Of a DNA stretch of 64,000 nucleotides, positions 54,431-62,408 are shown piece after piece. The stretch spans positions 2,170,001-2,234,000 of the forward strand of contig NZ_CP119145.1 in the NCBI RefSeq assembly GCF_029167625.1, written 5' to 3'. Source of the stretch: Streptomyces sp. AM 4-1-1. GTDB lineage: Bacteria; Actinomycetota; Actinomycetes; Streptomycetales; Streptomycetaceae. Positions within the stretch are counted from its first letter, which is position 1. Every line of letters starts with the position of its first letter. The position numbers and the translations under genes are program-made. The notes below the pieces were generated by a model that saw only the letters and a program-made list of their open reading frames with translations, did no database searches and was not told the origin of the DNA.

Positions 54431-55071
54431 ACAACGGCTTCGACTGGGACGCGGCGCGTGACGTCCTGCCGCTCGTCCTGAACGGATTCCGGATCACCCT
54501 GCTCGCGACCGTGCTCGGCACCCTGGTGGCGGCGGTGCTCGGGCTGGCCATCGCGGTCGCCGGACGGGCCCCGACCCGGTTCGTGACCGTGCCGGTTCGG
54601 GTGGTGATGGAGTTCATCCGGTCCACCCCGCTGCTGGTCCAACTGGTGGGCGCGGCGGCCGTGTTCGGCTCGACGGAGCCGTTGACGGTCGGCATCGTGG
54701 TGCTGGGCGTCCACTACGCCACGTACACCTCGGAGGTGTACCGGGCCGGGATCGACGGCGTACCGAAGGGACAGTGGGAGGCGTGCCGCGCGCTCTCGCT
54801 GCCGCCCCGGCGGACCTGGCAGGCCGTGATCCTGCCGCAGGCGGTACGCAGTGTGCTGCCCGCCCTCGGCAACTACGCGATCTCGATGTTCAAGGAGACG
54901 CCGTTCCTCGCCGTGATCACGGTGCAGGAAATGGTCTTCGAGGCCCGGCGGTACGGGGCCGACCACTTCGCGTACACCGAGGCGTTCACGCTCGCCGGAC
55001 TGGTCTTCCTGGTCGCGAGCTACCCGACCTCGCTGCTGATGAGAAAACTGGAGAAGCGCCTTGGCCACTGA
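54427..55071 (+). CDS. ehuD: EhuD-type permease
   Basis: A 214-residue second permease subunit of the same family: [45 protein letters not shown] and the EAA loop [57 protein letters not shown]. Normal length. The start codon overlaps the ehuC stop and the stop overlaps the ehuA TTG start, so the whole operon is tightly coupled. Confidence 0.86.
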   Translation: MNNGFDWDAARDVLPLVLNGFRITLLATVLGTLVAAVLGLAIAVAGRAPTRFVTVPVRVVMEFIRSTPLLVQLVGAAAVFGSTEPLTVGIVVLGVHYATYTSEVYRAGIDGVPKGQWEACRALSLPPRRTWQAVILPQAVRSVLPALGNYAISMFKETPFLAVITVQEMVFEARRYGADHFAYTEAFTLAGLVFLVASYPTSLLMRKLEKRLGH

Positions 55072-55924
55072 ACCCTCCCCGCCGCGGAAGCCCGCGGCCA
55101 CGGCTCCCGAGGACGTCGTGACCGTGCCCGCGCCCGCCCCGGGCACCACCGGACCCGACCAGCCGCTGGTCCGCTTCGACAACGTCGTGAAGCGGTACGG
55201 TGACCACGTCGTCCTCGACCGGCTCGACTTCTCGGTGCGGCGCGGCGAACACGTCACCCTCATCGGCCCCAGCGGCTCGGGCAAGACGACCATCCTGCGG
55301 CTGCTGATGACACTGGAGAAGGTCAGCGACGGGGTGATCTGGGTGGACGGCGAACCGCTGTCCCACGTCCGGAGCCCGGACGGCGGCCTGAAGCCGGCGC
55401 CCGAGAAGCATCTGCGGGAGGCCCGGAAGAAGATCGGCATGGTCTTCCAGCAGTTCAATCTGTTCCCGAACATGAAGGTGCTCCAGAACATCACCGAGGC
55501 ACCCGTCCATGTGCTGGGCATGGACCGCGACGAGGCCGAGACCCGGGCCCGCGAACTGCTCGACCTGGTCGGTCTGGCCGGGAAGATCGACGCGCATCCC
55601 TCCCAGCTCTCCGGTGGCCAGCAGCAGCGGGTCGCCATCGCCCGTGCGCTGGCGATGCGGCCGGAGATCCTGCTGCTCGACGAGGTGACGTCCGCGCTCG
55701 ACCCGGAACTGGTCGCGGGTGTACTGGAGTTGCTGAGCGACATCGCCAGGAACACCAACATCACCATGCTCTGCGTGACCCATGAGATGAACTTCGCCCG
55801 GGACGTCTCGGAGAAGGTGCTGATGTTCGACGCGGGCCGGGTCGTGGAGGCCGGTACCCCGGAGAAGATCTTCACCGATCCGGAACACGAACGCACGCGC
55901 GAATTCCTGAACGCGGTGCTGTGA
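55061..55924 (+). CDS. ehuA: EhuA-type ABC transporter ATPase
   Basis: A 287-residue ATPase of the amino-acid importer class, from TTG 55061. Residues 1-30 are a Pro/Ala-rich extension. Walker A is [13 protein letters not shown], the Q-loop [12 protein letters not shown], the signature [15 protein letters not shown], Walker [15 protein letters not shown] and the switch histidine [11 protein letters not shown]. Its 11-base overlap with ehuD indicates coupling. It energises EhuB-CD import. Confidence 0.9.
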   Translation: MATEPSPPRKPAATAPEDVVTVPAPAPGTTGPDQPLVRFDNVVKRYGDHVVLDRLDFSVRRGEHVTLIGPSGSGKTTILRLLMTLEKVSDGVIWVDGEPLSHVRSPDGGLKPAPEKHLREARKKIGMVFQQFNLFPNMKVLQNITEAPVHVLGMDRDEAETRARELLDLVGLAGKIDAHPSQLSGGQQQRVAIARALAMRPEILLLDEVTSALDPELVAGVLELLSDIARNTNITMLCVTHEMNFARDVSEKVLMFDAGRVVEAGTPEKIFTDPEHERTREFLNAVL

Positions 55925-55953
55925 CCTCGCGATCCATTACTTGGTCATGACGA

Positions 55954-55965
55954 TGGCATATGCCA
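55954..55965. promoter_or_regulatory. Perfect palindrome upstream of the IclR gene
   Basis: TGGCATATGCCA, a perfect 12-base palindrome in an AT-richer patch 126 bases before the IclR start and 30 bases after ehuA. It could be the regulator's own operator. Confidence 0.4.
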
Positions 55966-56090
55966 GAGAGGTGCGCCCCAGTTGGCGGGGCCGGGGCGCA
56001 CCGGGAAGTCGTCGACACCACCCCCGAAAGGGGGCCTCGGCGGCTATCGTGGGGCGAAAGCTTGCGGTCACAACCTGGTTGGGGGAAACC

Positions 56091-56849
56091 GTGACACTGA
56101 AGCCCGAGCCGACGGCGCCGTTCCACTCGGTGCAGTACGCCCTTCGCGTTCTCGAAACGGTGTCCTGCCACGGCAGCGGTGTGACCGACGACCGGATCGC
56201 CCGCGAGACGGGGCTGCCCATCGGCCACCTCACCCCTCTGCTGCGCACACTGCGCCGCGAGGGCTACGTCGAACAGGTCACCGACGGCGCCTACGTGGTG
56301 GGCGCCTCGCTGCTGCTGCTCGGCTCCGGCGCGGCCAGGACGCGGGCGCTGGAGGCCAAGCTCCAGCAGACGCTGATGCAGCTGCGCGATTCGGTCGGCG
56401 CCGCCGTCTACATCAGCCGGTACGTCGACGGCGAGATCCGGATCACCCAGGTCGCCGACGGCCCGCAGACCCCGGCGGTCAACGAGTGGGTGGACTTCAG
56501 GTCCGCGGCGCACGCCAGCGCGATCGGCAAGTGCCTGCTGACCCAGCTCGACCAGAACGGCCGCCGCGATCACATCGCCCGGCACCGGACGGCCCGGCTC
56601 ACCTCCCGGACGATCACCAACGAGAAGGTGCTCTTCTCCAAGCTGGACAGTCAGCCGGCGACCGTCCCGATGCTGGACCTCCAGGAGTACGCGGTGGGGA
56701 CGGTCTGCGCGGCCGTCCCGCTGACGGCGGGCGCGGCGGCCGGTTGCCTGGCCCTGTCACTGCCGATCGAGGACGCCCACCGGCTGCGTTCGGCGGCGGA
56801 CACGCTCAACCGCCGGGCCGCTCCGGTCCTGCTCTCACTGGCGCTGTAG
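56091..56849 (+). CDS. IclR-family transcriptional regulator
   Basis: A 252-residue regulator. The start is GTG 56091 with GGGGGAAA upstream. The N-terminal winged helix (YALRVLETVSCHGSGVTDDRIARETGLPIGHLTPLLRTLRREGYVEQVTDGAYVVGASLLLLG) is followed by the IclR effector domain (QLRDSVGAAVYISRYVDGEIRITQVADGP, AHASAIGKCLLTQLD, YAVGTVCAAVPLTAGAAAGCLALSLPIED). IclR proteins sense small organic acids. It lies directly after the ehuBCDA operon on the same strand, so control of that transporter is plausible. Confidence 0.9.
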   Translation: MTLKPEPTAPFHSVQYALRVLETVSCHGSGVTDDRIARETGLPIGHLTPLLRTLRREGYVEQVTDGAYVVGASLLLLGSGAARTRALEAKLQQTLMQLRDSVGAAVYISRYVDGEIRITQVADGPQTPAVNEWVDFRSAAHASAIGKCLLTQLDQNGRRDHIARHRTARLTSRTITNEKVLFSKLDSQPATVPMLDLQEYAVGTVCAAVPLTAGAAAGCLALSLPIEDAHRLRSAADTLNRRAAPVLLSLAL

Positions 56850-56932
56850 CGGTCGCGGGGCGGATCGCGCGGGACGTGGCCGACCGTGTCGGCAGCACCC
56901 CTCGGGACCAGGTATTATTTTCTCGTCAGCAA

Positions 56933-57006
56933 GCGCCGCTAGCTCAGTTGGTTAGAGCAGCTGACTCTTAATCAGCGGGTCCGGGGTTCGAGTCCCTGGC
57001 GGCGCA
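56933..57006 (+). tRNA. tRNA-Lys (CTT), copy 2
   Basis: 74 bases, identical to the copy at 46166-46239. Same cloverleaf with anticodon CTT. TATTATTTTCTCG upstream is promoter-like. CCA is not encoded. Confidence 0.95.
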
Positions 57007-57012
57007 CAGACA

Positions 57013-57057
57013 AACGCACTGGGCGGTTTCCGTACGACGGGAACCGCCCAGTGCGTT
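57013..57057 (+). terminator. Terminator after tRNA-Lys copy 2
   Basis: AACGCACTGGGCGGTTTCCGT (57013-57033) and its complement at 57037-57057 form a 21-base-pair stem with one G-U pair and a 3-base loop, running into GCGTTTTCC. Confidence 0.92.
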
Positions 57058-57151
57058 TTCCGCCGCCCTCCCTCGCGCCTCCTCGCGCCTCCTTCGCGTC
57101 CCCCCTCGCCGCACCGACGGCCACCGAGCCATGCCCACACATCTGTACGCG

Positions 57152-57162
57152 TGTTTTAAACA
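57152..57162. promoter_or_regulatory. Operator 1 of the interrupted MFS gene (TetR-type)
   Basis: TGTTTTAAACA, an 11-base odd palindrome inside a 20-base unit CGCGTGTTTTAAACAAACGT that recurs 26 bases downstream. Symmetry and tandem arrangement are typical of TetR-family operators before efflux genes. Confidence 0.75.
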
Positions 57163-57177
57163 AACGTTCTAGACGCA

Positions 57178-57188
57178 TGTTTTAAACA
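57178..57188. promoter_or_regulatory. Operator 2 of the interrupted MFS gene (TetR-type)
   Basis: Second TGTTTTAAACA in the unit CGCATGTTTTAAACAAATGT, 17 bases before the ATG at 57205. It overlaps where the promoter or leader of that start must be. Confidence 0.75.
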
Positions 57189-57204
57189 AATGTACAGTCC
57201 CTCC

Positions 57205-57222
57205 ATGACCAACTCGACGACC
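57205..57222 (+). pseudogene. First six codons of the MFS gene, cut off by the element
   Basis: ATG ACC AAC TCG ACG ACC encodes MTNSTT, after which the frame runs into unrelated sequence and stops at about 57284. Joining 57222 directly to 62358 gives MTNSTT-TAAERGDLAGRREWTAFVVLLLPLL, a typical DHA2-family N-terminus in the same frame as the large MFS frame at 62409-63869. This fragment, with the two operators and presumably the promoter, is therefore the original 5' end of that gene. Confidence 0.75.
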
Positions 57223-57430
57223 AGGGGCTTGAGGAACATCCATGTCAGATCGTGCGCTAAGCCCCCGTCGCCCCTGGTGGGCGGCTGACGGAGCATCGGT
57301 AGCGAACGCGATCTGAAGTCTTCTCGCGGATAACACCCCAATATCTGCGGTAGCTTGATTCGTCGCCTGCGGTGACGCTCTTCGGTTCCTACGCGAAGCG
57401 GCCCTGTTATCTGTTGGCAAGGGGGAAGCG

Positions 57431-58405
57431 GTGCCCACCGTCGTACAGCTGCCGACAGGCAAAGCGCTCACCGTGCGGACGGCGGCCGACCTCTTCCTCG
57501 ATTCGCTCGGCAACCCCAACACGGTGCGCACCTACGGGATCGGGCTGGGCAAGACTGCGCTGCGACTCGGCGAGGGCCGCCCGCTCGGCTCGGTCACGGA
57601 CGACGAAGTGGGGGAAGCCCTCGAACTGCTCTGGGGCACCGCGGCGGTGAACACCTGGAACTCCCGCCGAGCATCGGTGCTGTCCTGGCTGGCGTGGTGC
57701 CGCGAGCGCGGCTACGAGTGTCCGGCGGTCCCGGCCCGGGCGAAGCGGCTGGGGGTGCCGGACTCCGAGACCCCGGCCCGCTCGCGCATGGCCATCGACC
57801 GGCTGATCGCGCGGCGCGACGTGCACCTGCGGGAGAAGACCCTGTACCGGACGCTCTATGAGACCGCCGCTCGATCCGACGAGATTCTGGGCGTGAACAT
57901 CGAGGATCTGGACTTCGCCGGACGCCGCTGTCAGGTCAAGGCCAAGGGCGCCCGGACGAAGGCCCGACGACGCGGCCAGACGCGCGAGGACTTCGTGCTG
58001 GAGACTGTGTACTGGGACGCGGGCACGGCCAGGCTCCTGCCCCGCCTGCTCAAGGGACGCACGCGCGGGCCCGTGTTCGTCACCCACCGCCGAGCCGGCC
58101 CAGGGAAGGTGGTGGGCCCGCGAGACGTGTGTCCGGACACAGACCTCGCCCGGCTCTCATACGGCCAAGCCCGCGCCCTACTGGATGGGCACACCGCAGT
58201 TCGTGGACCGGGCAGCGGTTGGGACCTTCACGAGTACCGGCACTCTGCTCTCACGCACCTCGGCGAGCAAGGTGCGTCACTGCTCATGCTGATGGCCAAG
58301 TCGCGTCACAAGAAGCCGGAGAACCTCCGCCGTTACTTCAAGCCCTCGCCGGCGGCCATCGCCGAGCTGACCAGCCTTCTGGCCCCCGGTGACAGCCGGC
58401 GGTGA
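57431..58405 (+). CDS. Tyrosine recombinase (integrase) of the element
   Basis: A 324-residue site-specific recombinase from GTG 57431 (GGGGGAAG upstream). The N-terminal SAM-like DNA-binding domain spans about 1-115. In the catalytic domain the first arginine is in [14 protein letters not shown], the HxxR box is [17 protein letters not shown], the second histidine is in [11 protein letters not shown], and the nucleophilic tyrosine is in LRRYFKPSP. All pentad residues appear present. It lies 208 bases inside the left boundary of the element, the usual place for the integrase. No excisionase gene is recognised. Confidence 0.88.
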   Translation: MPTVVQLPTGKALTVRTAADLFLDSLGNPNTVRTYGIGLGKTALRLGEGRPLGSVTDDEVGEALELLWGTAAVNTWNSRRASVLSWLAWCRERGYECPAVPARAKRLGVPDSETPARSRMAIDRLIARRDVHLREKTLYRTLYETAARSDEILGVNIEDLDFAGRRCQVKAKGARTKARRRGQTREDFVLETVYWDAGTARLLPRLLKGRTRGPVFVTHRRAGPGKVVGPRDVCPDTDLARLSYGQARALLDGHTAVRGPGSGWDLHEYRHSALTHLGEQGASLLMLMAKSRHKKPENLRRYFKPSPAAIAELTSLLAPGDSRR

Positions 58406-58511
58406 GCCAGAACCTTGATCAACCTGTGCACTGACGGCAGGCGAGGTTGGATCGGACATGCGTGGATCGCGCACCGTCCGCCGGTGCTCGCTGTGCGGGG
58501 AGTCCGTCCAC

Positions 58512-59171
58512 TCACTGGGATGTTGCCACCAGGCCCGCCTCATAGGCCAGGATCACTAGCTGCACCCGGTCACGGGCACTGAGCTTGGCGAGCAGGCGGG
58601 TCAGGTAGGTCTTGGCGGTGGCGATGCTGATGGAGAGCTCCCCTGCGATCTCCGTGTTGGACAGGCCCCTGCCGACGAGGGTCAGCACCTCGCGTTCCCG
58701 GGCGGTGATGCCGTCGAGCTCCGACCGCCGCGGCGGTGACGCTGCGGGTCGGGTCGTGAACTCTTTGATCAGCCGGCGTGTGACGGCTGGTGCGATCAGA
58801 GCGTCCCCGGCGGCAACGATCCGGATTGCGGCGAGGATGTCGTCCAGGGCCATGTCCTTGACGAGGAATCCGGAGGCACCGGCGTGCAGCGCCCCGTAGA
58901 CGTAGTCGTCGTCGTCGAAGGTCGTGAGGACGACGACGCGTGTGGAGCCGGTGCCCGTCGTGATCAGCCGGGTGGCCTCGATGCCGTCCATGCCGGGCAT
59001 CCGAAGGTCCATCACGACGACGTCGGGGGCGAGTTCCTCCGTCAGTCGTACCGCTCCCGTGCCGTCTTCTGCCTCGCCCACCACCTCGATGTCCGCGGTG
59101 TCGGTGATGACCATCTGCAGGGCGGCCCGGACCAGGGGCTGGTCGTCGGTGAGCACGACACGGATGGTCAT
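58512..59171 (-). CDS. NarL/LuxR-type response regulator of the element
   Basis: A 219-residue response regulator: IRVVLTDDQPLVRAALQMVI with the acidic pair, VVVMDLRMPGMDGIEA with the phospho-Asp, GFLVKDMALDDILAAI with the lysine. A C-terminal LuxR helix-turn-helix follows (GITAREREVLTLVGRGLSNTEIAGELSISIATAKTYLTRLLAKL). It is coupled to the kinase by an ATGA overlap. By analogy with DesRK-like systems beside ABC exporters it probably controls the divergent ABC genes of the element. Confidence 0.94.
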   Translation of the reverse strand: MTIRVVLTDDQPLVRAALQMVITDTADIEVVGEAEDGTGAVRLTEELAPDVVVMDLRMPGMDGIEATRLITTGTGSTRVVVLTTFDDDDYVYGALHAGASGFLVKDMALDDILAAIRIVAAGDALIAPAVTRRLIKEFTTRPAASPPRRSELDGITAREREVLTLVGRGLSNTEIAGELSISIATAKTYLTRLLAKLSARDRVQLVILAYEAGLVATSQ

Positions 59172-60421
59172 CTGGCTCCCGTCTTTGCTTCTGCCGCGGT
59201 CCCTGCCGGTACCGGGAGTCTGGCCGCTACCAGGAAGCCGCCCCCGGGACGGGGCCCGGCCGTGAAATCGCCGTACAGCAGGGCGGCCCGCTCGCGCATA
59301 CCGATCAGGCCGTATCCGGTGTCCGTGCTGGTGCCGCCGCCTTTCCCTCGGTCCGAGACCTCGACGGCGAGTTCGTCCGCGCGGTAGTCGAGGCGCACCT
59401 GGCAGGAATCGGCACCCGAGTGCCGTACGGCGTTGGTCACCGATTCCTGGACGATCCGGAACGCCGCGAGGTCGATGTCGGCTGGCAGCGGGCGGCGCCT
59501 GCCCTGCCACCGCACCTCCACGCGGACTCCGGCGGCCGTGGTCGTCGCGGCGAGCTGTTCCACGTTCGCCAGGCTGGCGGCCGGTCGCAGGGGCGCCGGC
59601 GCGTGCGCGCGGCCTTGGCGTTCCTCATCCTGGTCGGCCTGGCGCAGCGCGCCGAGCATCCTTCGCAGCCCGGACAGCGTCTCGCGGCCGGCCATCTCCA
59701 CGGTGAGCATCGCCTCGCGGGCTTTGGCCGGCTGGGTTTCGGTGACCCGGGCCGCGGCGCCGGCCTGCAAGGCGATGATGCCGATGCTGTGGGCGACGGT
59801 GTCGTGCATCTCGCGGGCGATGCGCAGCCGTTCGGCGGTGACGGCCTCGGCGGCGGCCCGGGCGTGCAACTCTGCGGTGTGGGCACGGGCCTGATGCGAC
59901 GAATTACCGATGAGCCAGGCGATGACCACGGTCAGGGCCACGAGCGGCTCCTGCGTGATGCTGGAATCGTCGCCCGTGGTCAACCGCAGGACGAGGTAGC
60001 CGGCGAGTGTGCCGAGCGCTGTGGCGGCCGCGGTGAGCGAGCTCCGCCGAGGCCGGGTGGCTGCGAGGTAGCAGAGGGCGATATCCACGGCCAGGAACTG
60101 CGTGGGCGGAATCTCATCCTGACGCCAGGCCACCGTCGAGATGACCGTACCGACGATCACCATGCCGTACGCCGCGGAGGTCCTGCGGCGCAGCACCGCG
60201 CTGCCGGCCAGGATCAGCACGAAGGCGACGGCGAGCAGCGCCCGGGCTCCGAGCGAGTCGAGCCCGTCCTGGGGGTAGTTGAGCGAGTACGTTGGCGCTT
60301 GCGGCATCACTACGTACTCGACGATGGGTTCGACTGCTGCCGCGTACCACGCCAGTGCCGTCCACAGGCCCGGCGGTATGCGTTTGAGCAGCGGCAACGG
60401 CAGCGGCGGTGAGGCGGACAT
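59168..60421 (-). CDS. HisKA_3-type sensor kinase of the element
   Basis: A 417-residue membrane kinase. An N-terminal sensor region has about six hydrophobic segments (residues 15-165) with no large extracellular loop, so it likely senses within the membrane. The DHp motif is RIAREMHDTVAHSIGIIALQAGAA with the phospho-histidine. The ATPase domain has VTNAVRHSGADSC and the G-box TGYGLIGMRERA. It starts at ATG 60421. The divergent ABC gene begins 133 bases away. Confidence 0.92.
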   Translation of the reverse strand: MSASPPLPLPLLKRIPPGLWTALAWYAAAVEPIVEYVVMPQAPTYSLNYPQDGLDSLGARALLAVAFVLILAGSAVLRRRTSAAYGMVIVGTVISTVAWRQDEIPPTQFLAVDIALCYLAATRPRRSSLTAAATALGTLAGYLVLRLTTGDDSSITQEPLVALTVVIAWLIGNSSHQARAHTAELHARAAAEAVTAERLRIAREMHDTVAHSIGIIALQAGAAARVTETQPAKAREAMLTVEMAGRETLSGLRRMLGALRQADQDEERQGRAHAPAPLRPAASLANVEQLAATTTAAGVRVEVRWQGRRRPLPADIDLAAFRIVQESVTNAVRHSGADSCQVRLDYRADELAVEVSDRGKGGGTSTDTGYGLIGMRERAALLYGDFTAGPRPGGGFLVAARLPVPAGTAAEAKTGAR

Positions 60422-60554
60422 GCACTGATCGTAGGCACCTGCATCTGGCGGCACATCCGACCGTGGCCGTACAACCAGGGTTGACACCCGTCCTCTCCGA
60501 TTGTCATCGGTGGTCCGATTACGGGCGGGGTCGCCCACCGGCACCGTTGTCCCC

Positions 60555-61463
60555 GTGATCGAAGTCAACGAGCTCACGAAGCGATACGGCGGCACGACGG
60601 CCGTCAAAGATCTGACCTTCACTGTGCGGCCCGGCCAGGTGACCGGGTTTCTCGGTCCGAACGGCGCCGGCAAGAGCACCACGCTGCGGATGATCCTCGG
60701 CTTGCATGAGCCCACCAGCGGCACGGTCACCGTGGACGGCTGTTCCTTTCGCGACCGCCCCCGTGGCCTGCGTCTCGTCGGCTCCCTTCTCGACGCGCAC
60801 GATGTGCACGGCGGGCGCAGCGCGGTGGCGCAGCTGTCCTCCCTGGCCCGCAGCAACCGTATCCCGCAGCGTCGGGTGGAGGAGGTGCTGCGGGAGGTCG
60901 GCCTCGCCGAGGTCGCCCGGCGCCGCATCGGCGGATTCTCGCTCGGCATGAAGCAGAGGCTCGGCATCGCTTCCGCCCTGCTCGGTGACCCACCGGTACT
61001 GCTCTTCGACGAGCCGCTCAACGGCCTTGACCCGGAAGGCGTGAGGTGGGTGCGTGACCTGTTCAGGCGTCTCGCCGCCGAGGGCCGCACGGTGTTCGTC
61101 TCCAGCCATCTCATGTCCGAGATGGAGCACACCGCCGACCATCTGATCGTCATCGGCCGCGGTGAGCTGATCGCGGCGGAAAGCCTCACGGAGTTCTCCG
61201 CTCGCGGCACTGGGCAGAGCGTCACGGTGGGTACGCCCGCCGCTGCCGTCCTGAGAGATCTGCTGACGGCCGAGGGCGCAGCCGTGGACACGGCGGGCGA
61301 CCTGCTTGCTGTGACCGGTGTGACCGCGGTCCGGATCGGTGAGATCGCCATGGAGCACCGCATTCCGCTGCATCACCTCAGCACCCGGTCCGCCTCATTG
61401 GAAGAGGCGTTCATGGAGCTCACCGCCGACAGCGTGCAATACCTCGCAGGAGACCCTCAGTGA
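60555..61463 (+). CDS. ABC exporter ATPase of the element
   Basis: A 302-residue ATPase of the drug/antibiotic exporter class (DrrA/CcmA-like). The start used is GTG 60555 (VIEVNELTKRYGG), since the 18 codons before it do not fit the family. Walker A is GPNGAGKSTTL, the signature GGFSLGMKQRLGIA (variant of LSGGQ usual in this class), Walker B VLLFDEPLNGLDPE and the switch histidine SSHLMSEMEHTAD. The C-terminal 90 residues are the regulatory domain. It overlaps the permease start by four bases. TTGACA at 60481 is a possible -35 box. Confidence 0.92.
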   Translation: MIEVNELTKRYGGTTAVKDLTFTVRPGQVTGFLGPNGAGKSTTLRMILGLHEPTSGTVTVDGCSFRDRPRGLRLVGSLLDAHDVHGGRSAVAQLSSLARSNRIPQRRVEEVLREVGLAEVARRRIGGFSLGMKQRLGIASALLGDPPVLLFDEPLNGLDPEGVRWVRDLFRRLAAEGRTVFVSSHLMSEMEHTADHLIVIGRGELIAAESLTEFSARGTGQSVTVGTPAAAVLRDLLTAEGAAVDTAGDLLAVTGVTAVRIGEIAMEHRIPLHHLSTRSASLEEAFMELTADSVQYLAGDPQ

Positions 61464-62305
61464 CCACGACGTACGCTCCCGTTGGCGGACTTGGCGCCGA
61501 CGAACCCCGTGCCCGCTTTTACGACCTGATGGCCACCGAGTGGATCAAGCTTCGGTCGCTGCGCTCGACCTGGATCGCGTACGGGGCCACCGCCCTGGCC
61601 GTCATCGCGTTCAACGCGGGGACCGCCTACGACACCTACAACTACTGGCCGGAGCGGAGCGCGGCGGACCGGGCCGACTACGTCCGGGCCGGAATTCCGC
61701 TGCAGGAGGTGTTCACGGCGAACTCCGCCATGGTCATGATGCTCGCCCTCGGTGCCATCGGCGCCGTCGCGATCATCGGCGAGTACAGCACGGGCACCAT
61801 TCGTACGACGTTCGCGGCCGTTCCGGACCGCCGTTCGGTGATGGCCGCCAAAACAGTGGTCGTCACCGCGGTCGCCACCGTCTTCGGCTCGATCGTCGCG
61901 GGGGCCTCGTTCGGCCTGACGCAGGCGATCCTCGACGGCCGGGGCGCAGGCATATCGATGGGCTACCCGGGCGCCCTGCGTGTCGTAGTGGCGTCAGCCC
62001 TCCTTGCGCCCGTGTGCGCGGTCGTCGGCATGGCCATCGGCTCAGTCATCAGGCACACCTCGGCCACCATGATCGCCGCGGTGGCGGTCATCCTCGTGCT
62101 GCCCATCGTCTTCACCGAGGGCCGCCACTGGTCGGCGGTCGCCGGGCACGCCACGCTCTATCAGGCGTGGTTGCGGCTCGTGGAGGTCGGCCCCCGCCAG
62201 ACCGACTTCCCGTGGACGACCGGCGGAGCCTGGACCGTGTACGCGGTGTGGGCGCTCACCGCAGCCGTGCTCGCCGTCACCAGCGCACAACGGCGCGACC
62301 AGTGA
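61460..62305 (+). CDS. ABC-2 type permease of the element
   Basis: A 281-residue membrane subunit from GTG 61460. About six hydrophobic segments are present: WIAYGATALAVIAFNAG, MVMMLALGAIGAVAIIGEY, TVVVTAVATVFGSIVAGASFGLT, VVVASALLAPVCAVVGMAIGSVI, TMIAAVAVILVLPIVF and TVYAVWALTAAVLAVTSA. The EYSTGTIRTTFAAVPDRRSVMAAKTVV loop is characteristic of ABC-2 exporters. It pairs with the ATPase upstream. The stop lies only 49 bases before the right boundary of the element, so it is the last gene. Confidence 0.9.
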   Translation: MTTTYAPVGGLGADEPRARFYDLMATEWIKLRSLRSTWIAYGATALAVIAFNAGTAYDTYNYWPERSAADRADYVRAGIPLQEVFTANSAMVMMLALGAIGAVAIIGEYSTGTIRTTFAAVPDRRSVMAAKTVVVTAVATVFGSIVAGASFGLTQAILDGRGAGISMGYPGALRVVVASALLAPVCAVVGMAIGSVIRHTSATMIAAVAVILVLPIVFTEGRHWSAVAGHATLYQAWLRLVEVGPRQTDFPWTTGGAWTVYAVWALTAAVLAVTSAQRRDQ

Positions 62306-62408
62306 GAGGGCCGGTCGGCCAACTGCCCGGGTACGGACACTCCGGCCAAGGCGGACCACCGCCGCCGAGCGCGGCGACCTCGCCGGGCGCCGGGAATGGA
62401 CCGCTTTC

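Larger units (their letters stand above)
57219..62358. mobile_element. Small integrative element inserted in an MFS gene
   Basis: Bounded by GACCA direct repeats at 57219-57223 and 62354-62358, 5,135 bases apart start to start. It carries a tyrosine recombinase next to the left end, a response regulator, a histidine kinase, an ABC ATPase and an ABC permease. Removing one GACCA copy and everything between restores an uninterrupted MFS frame. The left end has a GGGGCTT/AAGCCCC inverted repeat (57224-57230, 57259-57265). No replication or transfer genes are present, so it is a minimal element. Confidence 0.75.

Noticed and set aside
56933..57006. tRNA-Lys as attachment site of the integrative element
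   Set aside because: The nearest tRNA lies outside the element, no copy of its 3' end occurs at the right boundary, and the MFS reading frame places the junctions at GACCA inside that gene.
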